In this document: positions 50,214 through 62,279 of the stretch, one piece after another
Position numbering within the stretch: position 1 is the first letter of the stretch
Layout of the letters: the number at the start of each line of letters is the position of its first letter
Assembly (NCBI RefSeq): GCF_963855985.1
Contig: NC_087117.1
Span: 1,873,001 to 1,937,000, forward strand
Source: Ostrinia nubilalis
Lineage: Eukaryota; Arthropoda; Insecta; Lepidoptera; Crambidae
Length of the DNA stretch: 64,000 bases
Reading direction: 5' to 3'
Program-made: the position numbers and the translations under genes
Notes under the pieces: generated by a model
What the model was told of the DNA's origin: nothing
Databases searched by the model: none
What the model saw: the letters and a program-made list of their open reading frames with translations, nothing else

Positions 50214-52303
50214 CAGTGTTGGCACTAATCAATTAATTTTTTAATCAATTAATTAATTTGATTAATTTTAATCATGATTAAATTAATCCTGATTAAAATA
50301 ATCATGATTAAAAAAGTAATCATAATCATGATTAATTTGTTAATCATTAATCAATAATCATTAATTTGATTAACTTGATTAACTTCTTAAATGTTCTATC
50401 GAAAACAATGTTAAAACATTGAATTCTAATATTAGATGTTTGGTTTTAGGCTACAATTCTATGACAGGTCATACCTAGATAAATATAAGGTAACCTAGAC
50501 TGCCCCCCGCCCCCTTCCCTCGCTGAAACTTCCGGTGCAGTCTTCCGACCTCCCGTAGGAGGATATCAGTCCACTTCCCCTACCGTTCCAGCACTTACTT
50601 GCAACCCCACACTCCCACCACCTGCCCCCCACTCCTAGCCTCCCCTTAAACTTCTGGTACGAAGTCTCCTGCACCTCCCCAACACGCAAAACCTCCTAGT
50701 TTAGCAACCCCACCCTTCTATTGAATTGCCCACGCGTGGGCTTCTCCCCGAAACTTCTGGTACGAAGTCTCCTGCACCTCCCCAACACGCAAAACCTCCT
50801 AGCTTAGCAACCCCACCCTTCTATTGAATTGCCCACGTGTGGGCCTCCCCCCGAAACTTCTGGTACGAAGTCTCCTGCACCTCCCCAACACGCAAAACCT
50901 CCTAGTTTAGCAACCCCACCCTTCTATTTAATTGCCCACGCGTGGGCTTCTCCCCGAAACTTCTGGTACGAAGTCTCCTGCTCCTCCCCAACACGCAAAA
51001 CTTCCTAGCTTAGCAACCCCACCCTTCTATTGAATTGCCCACGCGTGGGCTTCTCCCCGAAACTTCTGGTACGAAGTCTCCTGCTCCTCCCCAACACGCA
51101 AAACTTCCTAGCTTAGCAACCCCACCCTTCTATTGAATTGCCCACGCGTGGTCCTCCCCCCGAAACTTCTGGTACGAAGTCTCCTGCACCTCCCCAACAC
51201 GCAAAACCTCCTAGCTTAGCAACCCCACCCTTCTATTGAATTGCCCACGTGTGGGCCTCCCCCCGAAACTTCTGGTACGATGTCTCCTGCACCTCCCCAA
51301 CACGCAAAACCTCCTAGTTTAGCAACCCCACCCATCTATTGAATTGCCCACGCGTGGGCTTCTCCCCGAAACTTCTGGTACGAAGTCTCCTGCACCTCCC
51401 CAACACGCAAAACTTCCTAGCTTAGCAACCCCACCCTTCTATTGAATTGCCCACGCGTGGTCCTCCCCCCGAAACTTCTGGTACGAACTCTCCTGCACCT
51501 CCCCAACACGCAAAACCTCCTAGCTTAGCAACCCCACCCTTCTATTGAATTGCCCACGCGTGGGCCTCCCCCCGAAACTTCTGTTACGAACTCTCCTGCA
51601 CCTCCCCAACACGCAAAACCTCCTAGCTTAGCAACCCTACCCTTCTATTGAATTGCCCACGCGTGGCCCTCCCCCCGAAACTTCTGGTACGAACTCTCCT
51701 GCACCTCCCCAACACGCAAAACCTCCTAGCTTAGCAACCCCACCCTTCTATTGAATTGCCCACGCGTGGGCCTCCCCCCGAAACTTCTGTTACGAACTCT
51801 CCTGCACCTCCCCAACACACAAAACGTCCTAGTTTAGCAACCCCACCTTTCCGTTGAATTGCCCACGCTTGCGCCTACATTGGGAGGGGGGGGGGGACTT
51901 CTCCCCTATCGTCAGCCAGCCCGCTTAACTTCGATCCTGACCCAATTTTGCTCGAGGATACCGGAAGAATAGAAGGAATTGTGAGAAACAAAACTAGTGC
52001 GATAAGTGTTTTGAGTAGTGAAAATTGACGCAGTTTTTTGGGAAAACTACAGTACAACTCCAGATCCCCCCTTTGCTAGATATTTTATAAGTCGCGGGTA
52101 CCTTTTCATACACTCCCAACCCTTTTCTTATGAAAATAGTAGATAGTTAATCAAATAATCAAATTAACGATTAATGATTATGATTAATTAATCTTAATCA
52201 AATTTTTTGATTAATGATTAACTAATCATAATCAAAAACATTTGATTATGATTTTAATCATTAATTTTTAATCATTTATCAGATTAACTTTTTGCCAACA
52301 CTG
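50214..52303. mobile_element. hAT-like non-autonomous element carrying a minisatellite
   Basis: Ends CAGTGTTGGCA / TGCCAACACTG with an 8-bp duplication AAACTTAC (50206-50213, 52304-52311) define the unit. Inside both ends are AT-rich tracts of repeated TTAATCATGATTAA-like words, and between them is a GC-rich 103-bp tandem array. No transposase is seen. Confidence 0.9.
50495..51870. repeat. 103-bp GC-rich minisatellite, about 13 units
   Basis: Units start CGAAACTTCTGGTACGAAGT (50749, 50852, 50955 and so on) and contain GCAAAACCTCCTAGCTTAGC and the palindrome CCCACGCGTGGG. Outer units are more diverged. Reading frames across it are not conserved, so it is not taken as coding. Confidence 0.95.
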
Positions 52304-52744
52304 AAACTTACTTTGAAAAGTTGCAAGTGGTGTCAACATCCTTCAGTTGTAAGGGATGTAGTTTCCTATCGCCTCCGACAGAGGCGCTGTACAGATCCCC
52401 ATACTAATATTTTTATGTAGAAATCTAGCGATATGTATTTAACTAGAACACCAAAAATATTTATGTTACAGTTGCCGCTTCTTAACTACGTCTTAAATAA
52501 TAATAACGTTTGTTTATTCAGTGTCTTAATGATATAAAAAGAAAAAAATTAAAAACTATTTTTACGTTTTAAAAATCAGCTCAATGTTCAGACTAGTGAT
52601 TTTTTGATTGAAAATAATATTATAATGTGAAAATAATATTATAATGTTGGGAATCATATCGCTCTTTGGTTTCCACGCAGACGAGTCTGGACACGAGGTA
52701 TTTGTGAACTGCTAAATACTTAAAATTCCAATAAAATATGAGCT

Positions 52745-52870
52745 TATGGTCATTTAGTCTTCACTGAAGGAGCACGACCCTCTAATTTCCAGAGACATAT
52801 TATGGAATTTGGCTTACACTCCCCACGCTGGCCAGACGGGTTGGGGAGGCATTGAGGGATAAAAATATTC
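52745..52870 (-). repeat. CTGCAGTGGAGAC-family retroelement fragment
   Basis: GTCATTTAGTCTTCACTG and CACGCTGGCCAGACGGGTTG match 24415-24520. Confidence 0.6.
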
Positions 52871-54905
52871 TGTTTAAGTTTTCGTGTATCATTCATTAGT
52901 TTTGATATAGAGAATAGATTTTTAAAAACCAAAATTACTTCAGCCACTAAGTTGGAAGATATATTGAATCTGGGAGAAGGATTGACTGTTATTTCGCAAA
53001 AATATTAAAGGGTAAAATAGAGGAAAAGAGTTTTTGGAAGCCATCATTAACTAATGTTTTTAAACTAGTTCTTTGCCTGATAACGTAAAATAATGATTCT
53101 AGGACTGATAACGTAAAATCTGTAAGCTACGGGTATAGTGCAAAACCGAGCCGAGTCGGTATCTGCGGAATATGGTGCTCTGTAAGAGTGACATGAGTGT
53201 GACGTAACTAAGGTTTGTTATGCTTCAAATGTCAGCTTACCAGCTGTCAAAAGTCTCGTAACGCAATAAAAACGTTCTCCTGCCCCACTTACCCCAAAAC
53301 TACCTCGTTATGCACTATAAATAAAGAAACGCAACTCACAGCACCCCTCGTGTCAGACCCAAGGTTATGGCAGACAGTAAAGACGTGCGCTTAAGAATAA
53401 GAACCGATACTTAAAGGCACAGTGCAATAAAAATCTGTACATGAAAATGAAAAAATAATCTCGCCTATACTTATCTACAATCATCAGTCACCTATTTATT
53501 TAGTTGACTATTTTTAATTACAGTCCTCAACTACCACAATTATATTTCGTACCTGTGTTGAAAGTATAAAATTCAAATTTTTGTGGTGAGCTGATGTGAC
53601 CGTTCCTATGTACAAAATATACATCAAATTTGCTTTTGACTAAGATAGTAAATGTGCATCTTTACTTTAAATGACAGCTAAATTTTACTAGTTTGCCCGC
53701 CATCTCTAGGCTTTAACAACGTGCAAAACAGTGAAAATTAAATTTTAATCAAATCAATAGTCATAGATTTTATAGTCCCTCCCTAGTGAGCTTACGCTCA
53801 CTGACAATACGCTAGCTGACATTTTTATATTGATATACTTTTGTCAGTTTTATTAAGGACACACAACCGACTAAAGCGCCCTCTAACTGTCATTTTCAGG
53901 TCCTTTTTGGAGGCAACTTTGACAGTTACTTTTTGGAGTCGGTGCCAAAAAATTACTTAGCTTAGAATTGAATTTATCCGTTGTTTCTTGAGCGTTATAC
54001 TTGTCTTTTATTTAGACTTAACGTAAGTATTGTATTTGACTTCGCAAATAAACGACATATTACATCCGTTTTGGATATTATTTTCATTTCATTCTTATTA
54101 TTATTATTGGGTAGACAAAAGTGTGACATTATATTATTATTTTTATTACAGAAGCAAAACAGATTTTTGTTTTGCTTGAAATCAACAAAAAATAAGTTGA
54201 CAAAAATACTGTAAAGTGACGTCACATGACATTCTTCAAATTCATTGCAGAAACATGGTTGCTCTGCTCTAAGTTTTATTTTATCAATTTTTAGAGTAAT
54301 ACAATCTTCAAACTCCTGCTTACATTATAATCATCCTTAAATCTTATCAATCTTGCAAACAACACACCGCATTCCTATCCACGCAAAAAGCATTACAAAC
54401 CCGTTCCAATCCACGCAACTAAGCTAGGCCTAACTACAAGCACCACGATGGTGTTAAATTGACCAGTCTCACACACAGAGCGAAAACGCCTAAATTGCTT
54501 TCATTTCACACGATAAGCACCTTGGTTATCAATTCCTTTTAATTTTAAGTCATTTTTAATACACTATGCGTTACAGATAAAAAAGCGTGTAACGTCAAAT
54601 TTTGGCGGGAACTTTGACAGTTACTTTTTTAAATACAGCGTCAGAAATCAAAATGCGTGGGTCGATTCTGAAAATTTTACAGCTTTTTGACATAAAACAA
54701 TACACTTTTCAATGCGAGATTCGCGAGAAATCACATTCTCAGATATTTTACTTGATTACAACAATCACAATAATTACAAATTATCAGCAAAACGTTTACT
54801 TTATGATACAAGTCTTTAATTCACGTCACCAAAGTTTTAGGCCATAAAGGCCATAATAGATATGCTTGATGCATTTCACATTACATTTTATTTTAAACAA
54901 TAACT
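52871..54905. other. Spacer, no gene recognised
   Basis: AT-rich. GGCAACTTTGACAGTTACTTTTT at 53910 and GGCGGGAACTTTGACAG at 54603 are single units of the repeat seen in tandem at 56807-56900. Confidence 0.4.
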
Positions 54906-55030
54906 ATAACCCGATCGAGCTAACTGCGCACTTCGCTAGAATGCGACTCACCCGCGTTCGCCCCGTCCGTACCAGAGCGTCGATGTGACGTCACGGCTGC
55001 CAGGTACGCAGTTAACTCAACCGGGTTGTA
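54906..55030. mobile_element. MITE with GAGCTAACTGCGCAC ends
   Basis: Inverted ends near GATCGAGCTAACTGCGCAC and GTACGCAGTTAACTCAACC; a longer relative at 60112-60250. Confidence 0.7.
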
Positions 55031-55199
55031 TTCAATTTATGAAGCGATCCTCAATTTAAGTTATCCGTGAAAAATTCACAACCAATACTCAATTTGAAGC
55101 TTTAAGCAATTTTTATTACTAAATATTATTCCGCTCTGGTCTACCCACAGCCTTACCGCTCTCTGGAATCACACCCCGATTTTTAATACAAAGACTTAC

Positions 55200-55548
55200 T
55201 ACAGTCAGCGTCAATTAGTTCGTGACACCCAAAGTGGCCAAAAAGTTGACAACACAACCTTATTCCAATGAGGGCTATCGTTTTTATACTTAACAGTTGG
55301 CACCCCTGGCGATTGACAGGACCTTACTCTACAGTGGCGCCATCTTGATGAGTGCAAATGCGATAGTCCTCCTACCACTTTAGCGCTCACCAGTTGGCAC
55401 CACTGTCTTCGCTACTAGCAAGTGACAGGACCTTACTCTACAGTGGCGCTAACTGGTGAGCGCTAAAACGATAGCCCTAATTGTAATAAAGACTTGTTGC
55501 GAATTTTTTGGCTACTTTGGATGTACGAACTATTTGATGCTGACTTTA
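55200..55548. mobile_element. MITE-in-MITE composite, copy 1
   Basis: Outer TACAGTCAGCGTCAA ends enclose an inner unit with AGGGCTATCGTTTT / AAAACGATAGCCCT ends (55267-55482), which holds two GACAGGACCTTACTCTACAG motifs. Confidence 0.8.
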
Positions 55549-55574
55549 CCACTAGATAAGCTGTCCTAAGGGCT

Positions 55575-56012
55575 TTAGTGCGAGTTTACATCTAACGTCC
55601 TCACTAGTGAACGCGTTAAAAAAATATATGAAAATTTTAGTTCTCAGTTTCCGCTAGGGGGCGCTGTACAATTTAAAAAGGCTCTCCGCATCTTTTAAAG
55701 ACTAAAACTTTTTTCTTATCTCTGTATCGATGTATCTAGGTGTATGTCTATTATATTAATATGTATTCTTATGTTATTTATTTTATCTAATGCTATGTAA
55801 GTATATTAATTAAACGTCATATTTATTGCACCGCCTTAGTCTCTCTACTCGACCTGTGGTTGACTGGCAGATAATGCCACCTGGCATTAAGTCCGCCACT
55901 GTACAATTGTATGTGCAAAAGTGTAAATAAATAAATACAATCCGTCATACATTTGATGTCATTTTTATGCGTTCACTAGTGACGATGTTTGATGTAAACT
56001 CACACTAAGCCG
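55575..56012. mobile_element. MITE with TTAGTGCGAGTTTACATC ends
   Basis: Left TTAGTGCGAGTTTACATC and right GATGTAAACTCACACTAA are inverted. The middle (about 55700-55930) is an unrelated AT-rich insert ending in AATAAATAAATA, probably a retroelement tail. A relative is at 57735-58030. Confidence 0.65.
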
Positions 56013-56070
56013 TCTGAACTGTGATTTACTCCATACCTTTAACTAACAGCTTATCTAGTAGTATACTAAT

Positions 56071-56181
56071 GCCCGTTTTCACCATCAATCCCTAATTTTT
56101 AAGTGACCCCTATGGTAACATATAACAGAAATTTTGTTTTCATAATTTTCACTTACTTAGGGTTTGATGGTGAAAACGGGC
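56071..56181. mobile_element. Short palindromic MITE, copy 2
   Basis: Same ends as 15923-16035 (GCCCGTTTTCACCATCAATC), arms less well preserved in the centre. Confidence 0.85.
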
Positions 56182-56806
56182 ATAAGTCTTTGATAATAAA
56201 TCCATTTAAGTAGCTTATTAACACCGAATTTGGCACTACATTCCTTAATTTCATTTGAGTTTATTTTAAGTCTTTTACTTTATTAAATACTTCAGTTTCA
56301 CACTAAGCGCAATATTAACTTAGCCTCAGCCGACCCGCCCTGTAGACAAAAATTTATTTGCTTCGTCTTATGTAATGCGTCACTCGATTTTATTTATAAA
56401 TTCAATTTCTGTAGCGCGTGTGAATTAGTTCTTTACAAAGGCCAAATACTTTTATTCATATTTCGCCAAAACCAGTCAGAAGACCGACAAAATTACTCCG
56501 TTTCTTACTTATATTCCTGGCCCCAGGTATACTTTTAATATGAGCTTGATTTCTTATTTCTTAGTTTCGTGGATATCGCCTATTTCGACTTTCACTCCGC
56601 TTTTTAACAATTAAAACACTCCCCAGTTACTTCCAGCCAAAAGCAATAAGGCTCTGCCGTAGCAAGGCACTTAATCATCATCCCAACCAATACATTCTCT
56701 ATTCGAAGTCACTTTTCTATATTTCTATTGGCTATAACTTAGTCTTTTACAAATCCGCCGACATACAGACATAGGCTGTACAATTTACGATCATTGCCTA
56801 ACTTTA

Positions 56807-56900
56807 ACGTCAAATTTTGGCGGCAATATTGACAGTTGACGTCAAAATTTGGCGGCAATATTGACAGTTAACGTCAAATTTTGGCGGCAACTTTGACAGC
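56807..56900. repeat. 32-bp tandem repeat, 3 units
   Basis: Units of ACGTCAAATTTTGGCGGCAA followed by TATTGACAGTT. Confidence 0.85.
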
Positions 56901-56968
56901 TACTTTTTTATGAATTTAGACATACTTTGACATTACGGCTATGGAATCAACCTTTTTAGGCATAAAGC

Positions 56969-56974
56969 TTTATT
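56969..56974 (-). terminator. Poly(A) signal after the putative terminal exon
   Basis: AATAAA on the minus strand shortly after the TAG at 56981-56983; it supports the exon call there. Confidence 0.4.
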
Positions 56975-56980
56975 CTATTT

Positions 56981-57133
56981 CTAATCGTAATGGCTCGAAG
57001 CGAGGCTCGTTCTAGAGGAATGCAATGTGGAGCTGTGTTGCGGCATATTCGTAGGGGGTGGTGGGGGGAGGCGGGCATTTGCCGCCAGCCTCTCTTGCTC
57101 TTCTAGTTGGGCCATGAACTCGTCTTCCAAAGC
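56981..57133 (-). CDS. Putative terminal coding exon (50 codons), gene unknown
   Basis: On the minus strand a pyrimidine-rich acceptor (CTAAATTCCCCAG) precedes an open frame at 57133 that runs to TAG at 56981, with AATAAA about 7 nt beyond the stop (56974-56969). The encoded tail starts with an acidic/Gln helix-like segment (ALEDEFMAQLEEQERLAANA), then a proline run and a Ser/Thr-rich end with a C-terminal SSHYD. This looks like the C-terminus of a larger cytoplasmic protein. The incoming phase (taken as 0) is an assumption, and no upstream exon was found between 57134 and 64000, so the exon is unproven. Confidence 0.35.
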   Translation of the reverse strand, partial: ALEDEFMAQLEEQERLAANARLPPPPPTNMPQHSSTLHSSRTSLASSHYD

Positions 57134-57734
57134 CTGGGGAATTTAGAAATAGTTGTAACAACACTACAAAAAGAAAAACAAATTGAAATGTACCGTAAGT
57201 AAAAATTGTGTCAAAAACTCTGTGTAGTTTAACAGTGATCAAAATTCGGATGCAATCGAGTATTTGACATCATTAACCAATAATTTCAGGATGCAACTAT
57301 GAAAATACAAGAACACCATATTTCTGATTAATTTGGACTCTGAAATTAGTTTTTAAATACAATAAATAGTCAAATAAGTTGGGAAATGTACACCAAAGAT
57401 CTCTTTTTTTTGCTTTTGATTGAGGAATCACGTTTTGAAAGCTCCTTTTTTTACTTTGACATTAAAATTACCCATGTCAATTGATTAGTGATGTCAAATA
57501 CTCGATTAAATCAAAAATGCATCGCTAAACATCCATGCAATCGTGCGTATGTACAGTATCGTAGGTGCTATAAAATGAGACCACATACCATGCGCCTCCG
57601 GCGGAGTCCATCGTGTTATTGCGGCGTCAGACCATTGTTATAAGCTCATGCAATTAAAAAAACAGTTTTCGAAGCGTTCTTTTATTTTAGAACCATTAAC
57701 AGATTGGTTTAGATTTATTTAATCCAGTGTGCTT

Positions 57735-58035
57735 AGTGCGAGTTTGCATTGAACGTCGTCGTTAGAGTGCGTCAAAAAATCTATAAAGATTAGTTCTTTA
57801 AAGTATCCGCTAGGGACGCTGTACAATCTGTCATACATTTCATGTTACTCAGTAAAAAACTCATTTATTTCTGTAAGTAGGCTTTAAAAAAACACTTTTA
57901 CATGTCCCAGTATTAACCCTACCACTGCTTCAGGACAATAAATGGGCCAGTGCTGAGAAGAAGCAGCGCAAGAAACTCTTAAAAAACTTTTTAACGCAGT
58001 CGCTAGCGATGACTTGATGTTAACTCGCACTAAGC
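57735..58035. mobile_element. TTAGTGCGAG MITE with nested retroelement fragment
   Basis: MITE ends at 57737 and about 58030; at 57870-58000 it is broken by the fragment with GTCCCAGTATTAACCCTACC and CAGGACAATAAATGGGCCAG. Confidence 0.65.
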
Positions 58036-58452
58036 ACACAGTTGTAATGTTCAAAGCATTCATTTGTTTAGAACTATCTATTTAAAAATCGATTAACAAT
58101 CAGGGTTTTTCATTTTCCATCACCAGTTGGCGCCACTGTTTTAGCCACAAGCAAGTGACAGGACCTTACTCGCCAGTGGCGCCGACTGATTACAGATTTG
58201 TTATGGAATATTTAGGCCCACTTGTACGAAGCCTGCCTTTGCTTTAGAACTATTTCAAATTGGTTAATCCATTAGAATTTTAATTCCCGTACGTATACAT
58301 TAAACCTTAAAAAATACACCTTCTCACAGTAACCACTGTACAATTATTTTCTTCAGTCACTTACTGTTATGTTTACAAATCCTATGTTAGACAAAGTGCT
58401 TTCAATTCCTTTATTTTGCAGTAAAAACTATTGATATTTGATTCTGGGAGTA

Positions 58453-59199
58453 CGTAAAATCAGCGTCAAATAGTCCGTGACACCCAAAGTGGCCAAAAAG
58501 TAGGCAACACAACCTTCTTCTTCATCTTTTTTGATGATGTTGGCAATACACGTCGAGGTCGACTTGATTTGTGCCATTTTCAAGTATTTATGTGATACGA
58601 GTTACAAAATGAGATCAAGTAATGATATAATGAAGGATGATAGATGATACCCCTTCCCACCCTTTGAGTCTCAGTAAAGTTGTGGTGCTTTACTGAGACC
58701 TCCTATGGACAACTTGAGAGAACCAGAAGAATCACGATGCACTGCTTTGCTTCACTTGCCCACACTCATGCACGTTCACGAACACTTAATGGTTAATAAT
58801 CCACCATTATTACACATTAATAGTCGCCCACACACGAATTTGAGGAAATAAAACAAAACTGCTAACATGACGCTTCAGATTCCCGCCAAGAAGTCCGACA
58901 ACACAATCTTATTCCAATGAGGGCTATCGTTTTTATACTTAACAGTTGGCACCCCTGGCGATTGACAGGACCTTACTCTACAGTGGCGCCATCTTGATGA
59001 GTGCAAATGCGATAGTCCTCCTACCACTTTAGCGCTCACAAGTTGGCGCCACTGTCTTCGCTACTAGCAAGTGACAGGACCTTACTCTACAGTGGCGCTA
59101 ACTGGTGAGCGCTAAAACGATAGCCCTCATTGTAACAAAGACGTTTTGCGAACTTTTTGGCTACTTTGGGTGACACGAACTATTTGACGCTGACTGTAC
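58453..59199. mobile_element. MITE-in-MITE composite, copy 2, with extra 380-bp insertion
   Basis: 58892-59199 is nearly identical to 55243-55548. The left MITE arm (58461-58516) is separated from it by a unique insert, about 58517-58896, with a near-duplicate of GACAACACAAYCTT on each side (58504-58516, 58897-58910). Confidence 0.8.
58668..58699. other. Perfect 12-bp hairpin inside the 380-bp insert
   Basis: GTCTCAGTAAAG, an 8-nt loop, then CTTTACTGAGAC. It could fold in RNA or simply be a small palindrome; no function shown. Confidence 0.7.
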
Positions 59200-59500
59200 C
59201 TATTTGTCGATAATGAAGACATACAATGTTAATATTTTGTTTTCTGTACAAATCTTAATAAAAATGCGAGAAAGAGAAGCACTGTCTAGATTTTTCTTGC
59301 TAAGAAAAAATATATACAATTTAGATATTTTTTTAAAGCGTCCACCACCATAAAATAAACACCAATGTACAAATGTAACTTTTTATTTACATTTAATATC
59401 TATACATAGACCTGAGCAAAGCTCCATTTTTAGGGAATATAAACATAATTATTATACAATTTCTGAACTTAAATATAAGTTAAAGATACATGCTGGTTAA

Positions 59501-59735
59501 AAATGTGTATTGTCTTTTTGCCACCAGTTGGCGCCAATGGCGAATGACAGATATTAAAGCAGTTTGGATCCTATCACACTGCAGTAAGATTTTTGTTTCG
59601 AGTGACAACATAATTGCAAAAATGTGTATTGTCTTTTTGTAACCAGTTGGTGCCAATGGCGAATGACAGAAATTAAAGCAGTTCGATCCTTATTACAATA
59701 CAGTAAGGTATTTTTTCTAGTGACAAAGTTATTTT
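59501..59735. repeat. 118-bp tandem duplication
   Basis: Both units start AAAATGTGTATTGTCTTTTTG and contain GCCAATGGCGAATGACAGA and TTAAAGCAGTT. Confidence 0.8.
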
Positions 59736-60111
59736 ATTTAGTAGAGGGAATGTAACGACGATAATTTTATTAAGTACTTAATAAATAAAGTAGAAATAAT
59801 TCTGGGTTCATTATTATTAATCATCATATTTATTTAAGGCCCGATTCGACCAAACTTTTATCCGAGCATAACTCCTGGTATAACTGGCACATTGACAGTT
59901 TCAGTATGGGAAATATGTCAAAACTGACGACTTATTCTGTAATTAATATTTACTCGTTTGGTCGAATCCACCCTAAGTAAGTAGTTTATAAATTAATGTG
60001 GTGACCACAACATTATTTTTTTGGTCCGGTCTTAATTTATTTTCAAAAATAGGCAGTAATTGTTACAGTGAACTGAAATATCTGAATATTAAAAAAAAAT
60101 ACACATACAAC

Positions 60112-60463
60112 TCGATCGAGCTAACTGCGCACCTCGCTGGAATGCGACTCTCCCTCGCACTCACCCGCACACCTCCCCGCGTTCGCCCTGTCCGTACCAG
60201 AGCGGCGATGTGACGTCACGGCTGCAGTTAATTCGACCGGGTTGTATACGTATAAAGCCCGGTCTGTGAGCACGTAGAATTTTGTCCAATGACCCCAAGC
60301 TACCCATCCTTATCGCTTGCGCGTAATTATGTTGCTGTCGCGACTGTGCGACGGGCGCCCGCAGTGAGTGTGCGAGCGGGACAGCAACATAATTACGCGC
60401 GAGCGATAAGGATGGGTAGCTTGGGGTCATTGGACAAAATTCTACGTGCTCGCAGACCAGACT
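60112..60463. mobile_element. GAGCTAACTGCGCAC MITE followed by a palindromic MITE
   Basis: 60112-60250 is the MITE seen at 54906. 60256-60463 is a palindrome with arms of about 80 bp (GTGAGCACGTAGAATTTTGT and its inverse) around a GC-rich loop. Small frames on both strands are mirror products of the palindrome. Confidence 0.75.
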
Positions 60464-60510
60464 ATAGTAATAATGTTTCAAAGTCTTGTCGGCGTGGAAT
60501 GTATATTTTA

Positions 60511-61620
60511 TACAGTGTGAGTCACGTTAAAGTGTACATATGAAAATAGATGAAACTAGACCTATTTTTATCGACAAAAAAGAGGTCAAAATTTTTTTGA
60601 GATTTTTTTTTAATTTTTTATAGAATTTTTTTTCTTCCAATTACTTATTGTAAAGAAAACGTAATAACTTTTAAACTAAGCGGTATATCCTGATAAAATA
60701 AAAACAGTAATAATGCTAAATAACAGGAAATACTAAAAAAATACATAAAATACACAAAAAAGGCCAACAAATAATAAAAAATGATACTTTTTGAACAAAA
60801 ACCTGCTTAAAAATTCGTGTTTTTTTGGTTATTTGATAAATTTCTACAAAAAATGCCCCTATAACCGGTGGTTTTTATTACTTTGTATTATTCTCTATCG
60901 TATTACCTTCGTAAAACCAAAAATCGCATGTCTCTATCCCTATCACAACGTTTGCAATGATCGTTTGAACTAAGCCTCTCCGGGCGCGTTATTCAACGCT
61001 TCGTTAACAACGAAACTGAAAATGGCTCTAGATTTGTAATTTTGATAAAGACAAGTTAGATTTCAAATTAAAAAAAAAGATTTCGAAGTAAAATAAGCAT
61101 TTTAGTTAAAATTAAAATTGTCTTTACCTGTAGCGGAGAATAATGTGGTGGCAGGCCTTTGTTCAAACGATCATAGCAAATATTGTGATAGGGATAGAGA
61201 CATGCGATTTTTGGTTTTACAAAGATAATACGATAGAGAATAATACAAAGTAATAAAAACTACCTGTTATACGGGCATTTTTTTGAGAAATTTATCAAAC
61301 AACCAAAAAAATACGAATTTTTAAGCAGTTTTTTTTTCAAAAAGTATCATTTTTTATTATTTGTTGGCATTTTCTGGGTATTTTATGTATTTTTTCAGTA
61401 TCGCCTGTTATTTAGCATTATTACTGTTTTTATTTTATCAGGATATACCGCTTAGTTTAAAAGTTATTACGTTTTCTTTACAATAAGTAATTGGAAGAAA
61501 AAAAATTCTATAAAAAATTTAAAAAAAATCTAAAAAAAAATTTGACCTCTTTTTTGTCGATAAAAATAGGTCTAGTTTCATCTATTTTCATATGTGCACT
61601 TTAACGTGACTCACACTGTA
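60511..61620. mobile_element. 1.1-kb foldback element (TACAGTGTGAGTCACG ends)
   Basis: Ends TACAGTGTGAGTCACGTTAA / complement with TA borders; arms of about 460 bp pair along nearly the whole length (TGCAATGATCGTTTGAAC and its partner near 61155), leaving a loop of about 175 bp at 60975-61150. Confidence 0.9.
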
Positions 61621-61950
61621 TAACGTTTAAAACAGTTTACATTCTAATTGTTGATTTTGTGAACTTGCCAATCGATAACTTAAGAACTAAATTTAAAAAA
61701 TATAAATAATTAATTGTAAGTAGGTTTCTAGTTTTATAATCAACATAGCAATTTATTATGACTAACTAATATTGACGATTTTTTGATAGATCGAACTTGA
61801 ATAAAATTGAAAATGGTCAAAGGTCTGTCAAAAAGCTTTTTAACATAATATTACCGCCATGTTTATCTTGTCTAGCGCATAAGTCAGTGCTTGAGGTATG
61901 GTAGCGGTACGGGAGGGGTGACACAACATAAAATGACGTGACAGAGCATA

Positions 61951-62118
61951 TAGATGACCCACGCTGAACTGTCCCACCAAACTCATTGACAGGGAGGCGC
62001 TACCATCGTTCAACTATATGGTTTCCAACATGGCAAAAATGGGAACCAGCGATCCGGTATTGACGGTGGCGCCCCACTGTCAATGTCATGGATAGGACAG
62101 TTCCGTATTTTGGAACTA
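61951..62118. mobile_element. Free copy of the TAGATGACCC TA-element
   Basis: Matches the nested unit at 39721-39896 in almost full length, again between TA dinucleotides. Confidence 0.85.
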
Positions 62119-62279
62119 TACAAGTCTGAAGCATATCTGAAGTCTCACAGACGTTTGACGTCACAAAAACATCCTCCCGTGTCGTACCCGTACCTCGGGC
62201 ACTGGCTCAGTTAAACCAGAGTAAATACAAATGAGTAGGTCATCTTCATAGAAACTCCCCGCTAATCCACGCTAAATAG

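Noticed and set aside
50495..51870. Regular repeats that could suggest a CRISPR array or a coding repeat protein
   Set aside because: Units are 103 bp and directly adjacent with no unique spacers, the host is an insect, and frames are broken by stops and length changes between units. It is a minisatellite inside a hAT-like element.
60161..60543. Reading frames of 84-106 codons on both strands with similar peptides
   Set aside because: The same peptide appears on both strands because the DNA is a palindromic MITE.
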